Below, piece by piece: positions 43,693 through 51,670 of a DNA stretch of 64,000 nucleotides. Position numbers and translations under genes: made by a program. Each line of letters starts with the position of its first letter. The stretch's first letter is position 1. Source of the stretch: an uncultured Winogradskyella sp. (GTDB lineage: Bacteria; Bacteroidota; Bacteroidia; Flavobacteriales; Flavobacteriaceae); contig NZ_CANMXL010000003.1 of assembly GCF_947501905.1 (NCBI RefSeq), forward strand, positions 558,001 to 622,000. Reading direction: 5' to 3'. The notes below the pieces were generated by a model, which was given only the letters and a program-made list of their open reading frames with translations, ran no database searches and had not been told where the DNA came from.

Positions 43693-43717
43693 AACGCCCG
43701 TAGTTGTTACGAGCGTT
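43693..43717 (-). terminator. Terminator downstream of the lipoprotein gene
   Basis: AACGCCCGTA and TACGAGCGTT arms with a 5-base loop, 30 bp after the lipoprotein stop on the minus strand. The right arm is identical to that of the lipase terminator. Confidence 0.75.
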
Positions 43718-43746
43718 TCTATATCAATTCCCTTAAATGGGAAACA

Positions 43747-44211
43747 TTATTTTAAAAGTGCTTTGGATGTTGGAGAGTAATTCTTAGGAACTAGTTTATC
43801 CAATTCATACAAAATTTCTTCAAGTTGTGGGTGAATGTATCTTTCAAATTTTATCGTTTTCTTTTTCTCATTCTTATAATATGTAAGATTTATCTTTATA
43901 CCATCGAACCCTTCTTCTGAATATTTTTGTTGTAGTGTATCTATTTTTAAATCTGATAAAAAATTAAAAAACTTTTTAGAACTTTCCTTTAGTAATTTCT
44001 TAGAAAAAATTAGTGAATCACTACAGTTTTCATAATCACAATTGTGATTTATTTTTAAACTATCTCTTGTGACACCATAGATATAGTACTCACCAAGAGA
44101 ACTATCATAGTTAATTAGATTTATTCTCGAAATAGCATTAACATCTTCTTTTGAATCACAGCCAAAAAAGGCAATTTGCAATAATAACAAAGAATAAATG
44201 ATTTTTTTCAT
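43747..44211 (-). CDS. Lipoprotein, candidate immunity protein for the RHS-linked toxin
   Basis: The product is 154 residues when started at the ATG at 44209-44211; a longer frame adds 27 residues from inside the upstream gene, but the internal start gives a clean lipobox (IAFFGC, Cys about residue 18). It continues with beta segments and an acidic end and is not recognised. It lies 4 bp downstream of the truncated RHS/metallopeptidase gene. Genes in that position often encode immunity proteins, and a lipoprotein is a plausible periplasmic inhibitor. That role is inferred. Confidence 0.65.
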   Translation of the reverse strand: MKKIIYSLLLLQIAFFGCDSKEDVNAISRINLINYDSSLGEYYIYGVTRDSLKINHNCDYENCSDSLIFSKKLLKESSKKFFNFLSDLKIDTLQQKYSEEGFDGIKINLTYYKNEKKKTIKFERYIHPQLEEILYELDKLVPKNYSPTSKALLK

Positions 44212-44215
44212 AATA

Positions 44216-45148
44216 TTAATTTTTTGATTTCCCTTCCAATATGGTGGCTTTATCCGATTTATTAAAATTTGTACTAAATCTAGTAAATCCATGCCTTTTT
44301 ACAGCCCATTCACTTATATTTCTCTTAATACTATAAGGTTTAACTCCATTTGCTGTTTGTGTAAAATACTTCTTTGATGCCTTCGGTACTGAAGAATAGT
44401 CAAAGTGCATATTCTCAGGTTTAGGTACCAATTCAAACAAATACGAAGCACTTTGAGAATTGGCTTGACCACCGAACCATTTTTGCTGACCAAGTTGCAT
44501 ATCTCTTACTTGAACACCATCGTAGGTATTACGTAAGTCAACTCCAAGACCAGCTCTAACTAAATTTTCTCTATGAACGTTGTCTATTTCGTTTACTTCA
44601 ATAGTAGTGCCAAAGTTATCAAAAGCATCATCAGTTGTAGCTTCCCAATAATAATTATCAGGTTTTCCATTCATTTCGTCCGATACATGACCTAATTCAT
44701 GACCTAAAGAAACAGCAGGGTCTCTTTTTGTTCCATCTGCCATGTTTCGTTTTAAACCAGGTAAGAAATTTACATAATGATTACTTGTTCCATCTTCTTT
44801 TTCTATACTTTTAACATATTGATTTCCTTTCTTTCCAAAATTTCCAATTACAATATCGTCTTTGCTATTAGCCATTTCCAAAATCATTTTGGAACCTTCT
44901 TCAGTAGTCGCAAGTACTGCTAACTGGGCTCTAACTTTTTCGGAATATTCGTCGCTCCCAATAATAACAATTCTCTTACCGTCTGGGTCTATAGCTATAG
45001 TGGGCATATTTGCTACAAAGGCATAAGGTGTTAAATTAGAATATTGTTCAGCTAATGGGTCAAGATTCATCCATCTGCCTAAACTTGCCTCATAATTTCT
45101 TGCCCCAAAATCATTCCAATTCAATCCTAACTCGTCATTTTCTTCCAT
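44216..45148 (-). CDS. RHS repeat-associated core fragment with metallopeptidase toxin-like C-terminus
   Basis: The frame is open to 45250, and upstream of the ATG at 45148 it still encodes RHS core sequence (SYYPFGLKHKGYNN). The first 60 residues after the ATG continue the core (ENDELGLNWNDFGARNY, LGRWMNLDPLAEQY, SPYAFVAN-like, IDPDGK), so it is the 3' end of a much larger RHS gene whose repeats are missing. The remaining 240 residues hold a zincin motif SLGHELGHVSDEMNG near residue 145, reminiscent of M91/NleD-like peptidases. It is best read as an orphan toxin module. Confidence 0.75.
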   Translation of the reverse strand: MEENDELGLNWNDFGARNYEASLGRWMNLDPLAEQYSNLTPYAFVANMPTIAIDPDGKRIVIIGSDEYSEKVRAQLAVLATTEEGSKMILEMANSKDDIVIGNFGKKGNQYVKSIEKEDGTSNHYVNFLPGLKRNMADGTKRDPAVSLGHELGHVSDEMNGKPDNYYWEATTDDAFDNFGTTIEVNEIDNVHRENLVRAGLGVDLRNTYDGVQVRDMQLGQQKWFGGQANSQSASYLFELVPKPENMHFDYSSVPKASKKYFTQTANGVKPYSIKRNISEWAVKRHGFTRFSTNFNKSDKATILEGKSKN

Positions 45149-45302
45149 TCCATTGTACCCATACGGATGGTCGGTGCCGTTAATTATGTTATTATACCCT
45201 TTATGTTTTAAGCCAAATGGATAGTAACTACCCGTCTTTTTTGAGGGCTTTTACACTTTTTTAACCAATGCCTCACATTTTCAAGCAGGCTTCTAAAGAA
45301 CG

Positions 45303-45917
45303 TTATTTAGATGCCAAGCTATGAGCTAAGGCAATCTTAAAATTTAATTTTAAATCTACTACACCAGACATATTTCTTTTGTAAGAACTAAAATATCTAG
45401 TATCCTTCAAAAGATGTCTATTATTTTTTTTATCATTAAAAACACCAGCGTAACCCGTAGTAATAACCACAGCACTGTTTTTATAATTACTCATTGTTTT
45501 TGATGAGCCTAGTTCTTTCTTAAACAATTTTGCAAACTCATTCAATACTTTCTTCTCTGCATCATTCAGCATGTAAATACTTTCTTTTCGTTCAGAACTC
45601 TTAACTTGAATCAACATAATATGCCAATAACGCCCTCTATTGGCTACTGCAAAAATATCCGCAGGGCTTTGACTTCCCTTTGATTTCTTTCCAAGATAAC
45701 TTTGAGGTATCCCTTTAATACGCCTTAATATGTATTCTTCGGCTGCATCACCAGAATAACGATTACTAGCAGCTCCAGCAAGACCACCTCTTTCAAGAAT
45801 AACCTTTTTTTCTGTACGCCATTTAGCTACTATATCATCAACAAATGAATCAAAACCTTTCATATTCAAATCTACATATTTGGTACAAATTGACCTAATT
45901 TTTTTCCTGAAAATCAT
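45303..45917 (-). CDS. PD-(D/E)XK-like nuclease candidate
   Basis: The 204-residue protein has a Holliday-junction-resolvase-like shape: SGDAAEEYILRRIKG near residue 55-69 (acidic helix), SPADIFAV near 86 (Asp) and LIQVKSS near 101 (E/Q-x-K position), followed by helices. That order matches the PD-(D/E)XK fold, with the catalytic carboxylate replaced by Gln in the last motif, so activity is uncertain. The natural start may be the internal ATG at MKGFDSF. It lies between the RHS fragment and a divergent toxin-antitoxin pair. Confidence 0.55.
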   Translation of the reverse strand: MIFRKKIRSICTKYVDLNMKGFDSFVDDIVAKWRTEKKVILERGGLAGAASNRYSGDAAEEYILRRIKGIPQSYLGKKSKGSQSPADIFAVANRGRYWHIMLIQVKSSERKESIYMLNDAEKKVLNEFAKLFKKELGSSKTMSNYKNSAVVITTGYAGVFNDKKNNRHLLKDTRYFSSYKRNMSGVVDLKLNFKIALAHSLASK

Positions 45918-45936
45918 TCATCTGGAATGATTTTTG

Positions 45937-45944
45937 TATCTTTG
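45937..45944 (+). promoter_or_regulatory. -7 box of the toxin-antitoxin operon
   Basis: TATCTTTG is a perfect TAnnTTTG and lies 21 bp before the antitoxin ATG at 45966. No good -33 element was found; the region also holds the start of the divergent nuclease-like gene at 45917. Confidence 0.6.
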
Positions 45945-45965
45945 ATTATTACAAATATTTATATC

Positions 45966-46214
45966 ATGGGAGCGTTGGAATTAAGAGAAAAACTGATTGA
46001 GCAATTTAACTTGTTTATACAGGACGATTCAAAACTTATAGCTTTGGACGGTATCTTTGATTCTATAAATACATCTACTGCAGCCCCATCTATTGTTCCA
46101 GATGAACACTACAAAATTGTTGAAGAGCGCAGACGAAAATTTCACGCTGGAGAAACAAAAGGTGCTACTTGGTCTGAAGTGAAACAAAAACTGAAAGACA
46201 AATATGGGTTCTAA
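45966..46214 (+). CDS. Antitoxin of a ParE-type toxin-antitoxin pair
   Basis: The product is 82 residues from the ATG at 45966, chosen because of the -7 box and because the longer frame from 45927 overlaps it. The N-terminal half (GALELREKLIEQFNLFI) resembles an AbrB/RHH-like dimerisation region, and the C-terminus (EERRRKFHAGETKGATWSEVKQKL) resembles the toxin-binding tail of addiction-module antitoxins. It overlaps the toxin gene by 11 bp. Confidence 0.8.
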   Translation: MGALELREKLIEQFNLFIQDDSKLIALDGIFDSINTSTAAPSIVPDEHYKIVEERRRKFHAGETKGATWSEVKQKLKDKYGF

Positions 46215-46497
46215 ATTAATTATTGAACCTGAAGCAGAGCAAGAAATTATAGACGCAATAGAATGGTACGAGTCCAAGCAAGTTGGGTTAGGTGCTGATT
46301 TCTTAAATTATCTTGATGGTTATTTTCAAACCTTAAAAAACGCAAAAGCAACATTTGAACTCAAACGAAAACCAGTCTTTAGAGAACTTCCTTTAAAGCG
46401 ATTTCCTTATGTAATCATTTACGAAGAGTTCCATAGTCAAGTTATTGTTTATTCTGTTTTCAATACATCTCAAGACCCAAAGAAAAAGAAGAAATAA
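46204..46497 (+). CDS. RelE/ParE-family toxin
   Basis: The 97-residue protein has the ParE pattern: IEPEAEQEIIDAIEWYE near the N-terminus, LNYLDGYFQTLKNA near residue 38 and PVFRELPLKRFPYVIIYE near 62-80. Most ParE toxins act on DNA gyrase; RelE-like ones cut mRNA at ribosomes; sequence alone does not decide. It is co-translated with its antitoxin. Its stop abuts that of the convergent third gene of the defence operon. Confidence 0.88.
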   Translation: MGSKLIIEPEAEQEIIDAIEWYESKQVGLGADFLNYLDGYFQTLKNAKATFELKRKPVFRELPLKRFPYVIIYEEFHSQVIVYSVFNTSQDPKKKKK

Positions 46498-47310
46498 TTA
46501 TTCCAATTGCATTATCGTTTTCTCTTTCATTATAAGCGCAATATCATTTCTCTCTTTTTTAATTACATCGTCAAATACATTTTGTATTGGAGGAGACACC
46601 CAATATTGAGAATCTTCTGGTGGTTCCATTCCGACATCTCTAAAATCCACATGATCACTCGACATCATATAGTGTTCACTAATCGAAAATATAAAAGCAA
46701 AGTGTTGAACGAAAAGTTCATTTAAATCCTCAAGAAATACATCAAGTTTGATAACTCTATCCGTACGATGAATTTCATTATCGTTTAACAAAAGGTTATC
46801 GTAAAAATTGTAGTGCATGTTTTGATTGCAACGTTTTCTAATGTTCTTATATCTATCATCTTTATACAGTAATTTCACTATATGAGAGACCGTTTTTTGT
46901 CCTTTGATATACTCAATCATTGTCTTGTAAGTTGGGATAGATTGCTTCCCTTTTAACCAATTATCTATATCCTTGACGTGAAAATTATTTGAATCAATCT
47001 CGGTCTTAAGGTAAAGGTTTGTGTATACGTTGATAATGGTCACATCATAATACTTACGTAAAAGCGCAAACGAATCATTAATTCGACCTTTTGCTAAAAC
47101 CATTTTTATAGATTCTAACGTTCCTTGAATAGACGAATAAGCATAGGTGTCAATATTAATAAACGCACTTGTTCCTTGAGGCACCCAATGCATGACAATA
47201 AACGCTAACGACTCATAAAAGGACATATATAAGTCCAACCTTTTAAAAACATCGTGTTCGGTATACTCCTTACCAAGTTTTTCTTCTATTGTTGGTGTTT
47301 TAAAACTCAT
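46498..47310 (-). CDS. Third gene of the Hachiman-like operon, unknown function (HEPN-like motif)
   Basis: This 270-residue protein is predominantly helical and soluble, and I recognise no family. Near residue 158-165 it has RKRCNQNMHYN, that is Arg-x5-His, similar to the R-x4-6-H motif of HEPN nucleases; the flanking acidic/aromatic context fits only loosely. Its start overlaps the helicase gene by 11 bp, so it is translated with hamB and hamA, and it is the last gene of the operon. It could be an effector, an inhibitor or an accessory subunit. Confidence 0.7.
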   Translation of the reverse strand: MSFKTPTIEEKLGKEYTEHDVFKRLDLYMSFYESLAFIVMHWVPQGTSAFINIDTYAYSSIQGTLESIKMVLAKGRINDSFALLRKYYDVTIINVYTNLYLKTEIDSNNFHVKDIDNWLKGKQSIPTYKTMIEYIKGQKTVSHIVKLLYKDDRYKNIRKRCNQNMHYNFYDNLLLNDNEIHRTDRVIKLDVFLEDLNELFVQHFAFIFSISEHYMMSSDHVDFRDVGMEPPEDSQYWVSPPIQNVFDDVIKKERNDIALIMKEKTIMQLE

Positions 47311-50300
47311 AATCTTCTAAATTCAAATGTACATTCGGGTTAACAACAACAAGTTCCCATAACCCTGTGGCATTTGCTTGGAAGTATATACCATCTAACC
47401 CTATAATTTCATTGGCATATAAATCTTTGATATCCCCAACGGGAATCATTGTTTTTAAATCGGGACTCACAAGATATTCGTCACCACTAATCCTTTTAGG
47501 AATTAATATTGTTACACCCGACAAGCGCTCATCATTAAACTCAAATGGTTCAATATAGTTAATTATCTTAATTTCACTTTTGTTGTACTGAAGAAATAAA
47601 TCAATCCAGCTGGCAGTTGTATCTGAAAAGACGATTTTATATACATCAGCGTTTCTAATAATTTCTTGTTTGTAGAATTTAATGCTTTTGTCCCATAGGT
47701 CATCATCGAAAGCACTACTTAGTTCAATTGCTGATTCTCGTGAGCGTATACCTGCTTGGTATATTTTTACAGCGATAAGGTTTGGTAAACCAGTTTCAGA
47801 TAAGATTGCCAATTCCTGTAGTACATCCGAGTAATCATCTAATTCTATATTTGATAGCTTTTTAGCAATACCGTTTAATACCCAAGGTAATCTAAACAAG
47901 TAGTGTTCATTGATTATTCTTTGGGAATTTACTATCGGTTTAATTTTTGCCATTGATTCTCCTGACAACCACAACCTTCTTATTTCTACTAAACGGTCGT
48001 TGTTAAGTATCGAATCCGCTAATACAGGGATTTCATTTATTAGTTCTTCTATTGAAGCAAGTAGATTTATTTTTTGTTCTATATCGTATTCTCCACAGTC
48101 GAAATAAGCTTCAATCAAATGGATAATATCAGGAAGTTTCTCTTCTAAAAGAAGATCACTTTGCAAAGGGATACCAGATTTTATGTGAGTACTCCATTGA
48201 CTTTCATCACCACCAACAGAAGCTATAACACCCTTAACTCTTGCTTTTATAAAAGAAATAAGTTCTTCCGATTTTAATGCTGTGTCATCTTGGTTTTTTT
48301 CGAGTTGTATATATGCAAGCGATTTTCTAAAAAAGTCTTCCACCCAAGTTACATCAAGTAAATCATCGTTACTTTTTGATAACTGATGCAAGCTCAATAA
48401 GGTATCGTCGATGATATCAAGACGTTGTATAAAGTATTCTTTTTCTTCCAGCTCTTCAAAATTATTTTCTGCAATAAGCTCCAAAAATTTCTCAAAACTA
48501 ATTCCTTCAAATCGAGCCGCTGTATACTTTAAGCTTCTAATTAAATACATTAGGCCACTTTCGGCATTTTGTATATTGGATTTCTCAAAGTATTTAAGAA
48601 TCTCTTTTTGCTTATAGGTAATGCGTTTACGCTCTTTTATTGTGCCAGATTTTGAAGCATCTAATGCGACAAGTATTTTCCCTTCTTGATCAACAAAAGC
48701 GCGTCCAGCTCGTCCAGCAATATTCCAAAAATCACCATATTCAAGTGGATTTCCTGCCTGATAATATGTTGAGAAGATAACAGAAGACACTCCTAAATTC
48801 ACCCCTTGCCCAAGTGTTGATGTAGCAATAATCACTCTCGGTTTTTCAGTTCGCATTAATCGTTCCAAGGGCACTCTAACATCAGACGGTAAATCCGAGT
48901 TATGGCAGAGAATTCCTTTCCTTGCATACGCTATCCAAAGAGAGTCCTTCCCATCAAATTCTTTGCAGGCTAATTCAAAAGCTGTCCAATTCTGATTATT
49001 CTTCCAAACATAATCTTCTGTCTCACCTAGCACTTTTACATAGGCTCTTGCCATCGTGAAAACAGATTTTTTTCTACCTACAAATACCAATACAGAACCA
49101 AAGCTAAAAAGTTTTAATGCCGTAGCTGCAACAGCTTCGTTCTTATTGCCTGGAATATATTTATCAACTCTTTCTAGTCGTTTACGGGGCTGCAATTTAG
49201 AGACGACAAATCTATTGTTGAAGGAATCTCTTTCATCGTCAGCACTCAACCAATTAAGACTTACACTTTTTCCTGTCCATTGTAACGTACCTAAACGTTC
49301 TTCGGATGGTCTCCAGTCACTCTGAAATATATTATCTTCTGAACTTGTAAGCCAGTTTGATAAGTCTTTTGGATTGGGCAAAACTGCTGAAAGTACTACG
49401 AACTTACCACCATTTTTTTCAATGTGGAATCTTAACTCTTCAACAAATAATTCGTTTCTGGTCATGCGTTCAGTAGCACCTAATAAGTGCCCTTCGTCGA
49501 TAACGACCAGTTTAATCAGATTTAACATTTCAGAATCACTACGCAACAAGGCTTTTGCCTTCTCCTGCGTTGCAATAATAACATCGGTCTCTTGAATTAA
49601 TTTTTCATCAATCTTACTAAATAAACTTCCTCCATATAATTGTGATACAGAGATTCCAATGGGATTAAAAATTTTTGATATATCGTTTTCAATTTCAAAC
49701 GCTAACGAGCGATACGGAGCGATAAATAAAATTTTTGATTTAGGGTCGTCCACCTTACAATTCAAAATAGATAGCTCTGCAATACGAGTTTTACCACTAC
49801 TTGTAGGCATACTAATAATAACTCCCGAGTCATTATTGATAACCTTATTTAATGCTTGTCGTTGCGTAGTAAAGAATTCATGAATTTTTGTGCTTTTTGA
49901 AAATACATGCGAGTAAACAAATCTTTCTGCAAGGTGCGGTAAATCTGTATAGTGATTTCTTAAAACACTCCACAAAGAAGATTTTTCTATCCCGAATGCA
50001 ATCAATAGAATTAACCGTATTACCCACCAAACATCAACATCTCTACTAATTTCAGCAATGTCCTTAAGGTCGATTAACTCACTTCTTGCTTTATCCAACA
50101 ATATAATGTCTCCAAAATTTAAAAAGCTAATTATCTTACCAAGAGCTCTTGCGATAACAATTTCATAAATTCTATCTGGTGTTTGGTCTACATCTTTTTT
50201 ATTAGAAAAATTAATATAGTTATCATCGATAAGAATTGAGTTAATCGTGTTTTCTAAATCAGAGAAGTTGCGTTTTAAATATAGACTCAAAAGCCCAGCA

Positions 50301-50710
50301 ATTGTAGTTTCGTGTTCTACTTTTTTAATTAAGATAAAAGATTTCGAATATTGAAAAGAAGCATAATACGCTAATGAAGAGATGAGGACGTGGTATTTTC
50401 GATAATCAACTTCATTATTGGCTGAACCATAGATGTACTCTAGTATTTGAGCACCTTTTTCAAGGGCATTATGAGCAAGGTCAATTTGCTCTCTTTCTGC
50501 CAGTCTACAACCCCAGTTTAAATACTGAAATGCTAACAAGGTCATTTCATTATCCTTAACACTATAGTTTGGAAAATTCTCCTTGCTTTCATTCGTATTA
50601 AATAAAATGTACCTCGCATTAAGTTGAGCAATACGATCTTGTAGATACTTGTCTTCGTCAAGCTTATCTATTTCTTCTAAAATGGTCTCGATACTCATTT
50701 CCTTACTCAT
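47300..50710 (-). CDS. hamB: HamB-like SKI2-type superfamily 2 helicase
   Basis: The 1136-residue protein is a DExH helicase: motif I ISMPTSSGKTRIAE near residue 300-312, motif II VIDEGHLLG near 407, motif III SAVLPN near 445, ATSTLGQGVNLG near 625 and motif VI NIAGRAGRAF near 664-673. The N-terminal third is helical and the C-terminal third unknown, as in Hachiman HamB proteins. The helicase is thought to sense damaged or phage DNA and to unleash the HamA nuclease. It is coupled to hamA by a 4-bp overlap and to the third gene by 11 bp. Confidence 0.85.
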   Translation of the reverse strand: MSKEMSIETILEEIDKLDEDKYLQDRIAQLNARYILFNTNESKENFPNYSVKDNEMTLLAFQYLNWGCRLAEREQIDLAHNALEKGAQILEYIYGSANNEVDYRKYHVLISSLAYYASFQYSKSFILIKKVEHETTIAGLLSLYLKRNFSDLENTINSILIDDNYINFSNKKDVDQTPDRIYEIVIARALGKIISFLNFGDIILLDKARSELIDLKDIAEISRDVDVWWVIRLILLIAFGIEKSSLWSVLRNHYTDLPHLAERFVYSHVFSKSTKIHEFFTTQRQALNKVINNDSGVIISMPTSSGKTRIAELSILNCKVDDPKSKILFIAPYRSLAFEIENDISKIFNPIGISVSQLYGGSLFSKIDEKLIQETDVIIATQEKAKALLRSDSEMLNLIKLVVIDEGHLLGATERMTRNELFVEELRFHIEKNGGKFVVLSAVLPNPKDLSNWLTSSEDNIFQSDWRPSEERLGTLQWTGKSVSLNWLSADDERDSFNNRFVVSKLQPRKRLERVDKYIPGNKNEAVAATALKLFSFGSVLVFVGRKKSVFTMARAYVKVLGETEDYVWKNNQNWTAFELACKEFDGKDSLWIAYARKGILCHNSDLPSDVRVPLERLMRTEKPRVIIATSTLGQGVNLGVSSVIFSTYYQAGNPLEYGDFWNIAGRAGRAFVDQEGKILVALDASKSGTIKERKRITYKQKEILKYFEKSNIQNAESGLMYLIRSLKYTAARFEGISFEKFLELIAENNFEELEEKEYFIQRLDIIDDTLLSLHQLSKSNDDLLDVTWVEDFFRKSLAYIQLEKNQDDTALKSEELISFIKARVKGVIASVGGDESQWSTHIKSGIPLQSDLLLEEKLPDIIHLIEAYFDCGEYDIEQKINLLASIEELINEIPVLADSILNNDRLVEIRRLWLSGESMAKIKPIVNSQRIINEHYLFRLPWVLNGIAKKLSNIELDDYSDVLQELAILSETGLPNLIAVKIYQAGIRSRESAIELSSAFDDDLWDKSIKFYKQEIIRNADVYKIVFSDTTASWIDLFLQYNKSEIKIINYIEPFEFNDERLSGVTILIPKRISGDEYLVSPDLKTMIPVGDIKDLYANEIIGLDGIYFQANATGLWELVVVNPNVHLNLEDYEF

Positions 50711-51546
50711 AGCGCTGTTGGGTTATTAAGTTTTTCTTGAGCACGATTAAAAACATTGGTTATTAAATCTGTTGGGTTTTCAATACCCAAGGATATGAAT
50801 AATAAATTTGGATTATCGCTATTTAGGTTGTCTTGAACTCGATCTGATGCTTTTTCATTACTTAAAAGTAATCCCGCATAAATAATTCCACCTCCCTGTT
50901 TAATAGTTTCGACTATTAATGAATCAATTTGTTCAGCTATATCTCTTGTTGTTTCCGATTCAAAAAGGCGTTGTGAAAGGAATGGAAACGAAAGAGGTTT
51001 CGTGTCTCTTGATAGTGACTTTGAAATATCTTCAACAACTGCTTTGGTAGGTGTTTTTCTAAATTTAGCTTCACCAAGATAAATTTTAGTTTCTTCACCA
51101 TCTAAATCAACCAATAACACGTCATCTCCTTTCATTGACTGGTCTACATTTTGACTATAACGAAATCGATATGTATGTACCAAGGGCTTGTCTAAAGCAC
51201 CCAATACATATTCACACAAAATAACTTCAGTCAGATTTCCTTTTCTGACCTTATCTGCATTCGGCAACATCCGATATTGTTCTGCGTATTCTGAAAATCC
51301 TAACGAAGCGTATTTTTTCTTTAAACGTTCTAAGAGGTCTTCATTGTAATGATGTTTAATTAATTCGTTAGATAGCAAGTCTAACAGCTCATCTTCATCA
51401 ATAGTTTTTAAATCTGTTAAGCTTCTGTGACATTGTGTATCTGAATCTGGATGATCAGTACTCGCTAACCATTTTCCAAATAAATTTGGAGCAACAGGGT
51501 GTTTTCCGATTAATGTATCTTGTTTCGCCATAGAGTTATTATACAA
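50707..51546 (-). CDS. hamA: HamA-like nuclease (DUF1837)
   Basis: The 279-residue protein matches the DUF1837 nuclease subunit of the Hachiman system: GNLTEVILCEYVLG near residue 106, SMKGDDVLLVD near 136 (catalytic Asp) and YLGEAKFRK near 154-161 (ExK). These give the PD-(D/E)XK active site. The second Met (MAKQDT, 51529-51531) is an equally good start. The product is expected to degrade DNA when released by the helicase. It is the first gene of the three-gene unit. Confidence 0.85.
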   Translation of the reverse strand: MYNNSMAKQDTLIGKHPVAPNLFGKWLASTDHPDSDTQCHRSLTDLKTIDEDELLDLLSNELIKHHYNEDLLERLKKKYASLGFSEYAEQYRMLPNADKVRKGNLTEVILCEYVLGALDKPLVHTYRFRYSQNVDQSMKGDDVLLVDLDGEETKIYLGEAKFRKTPTKAVVEDISKSLSRDTKPLSFPFLSQRLFESETTRDIAEQIDSLIVETIKQGGGIIYAGLLLSNEKASDRVQDNLNSDNPNLLFISLGIENPTDLITNVFNRAQEKLNNPTAL

Positions 51547-51670
51547 TGCATTAAATTAGTTAGTAATCGCATTTTAAGTTTACTCAAATGCAACAATAGT
51601 TCTGAACGTTAAATTCAGTCACACTACTAATTTTCTTGGAGAGAATTGTCAATGCTAAATATAGTGTTTT

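Noticed and set aside
44212..44292. Longer start of the candidate immunity lipoprotein
   Set aside because: The extra residues come from inside the upstream gene and would bury the lipoprotein signal.
45927..45965. Longer start of the antitoxin
   Set aside because: It begins upstream of the -7 box at 45937-45944 and would add residues not typical for antitoxins.
48411..50000. Several open frames on the plus strand opposite hamB
   Set aside because: They are shadows of the 1136-codon helicase gene, lack family features and have no promoters.
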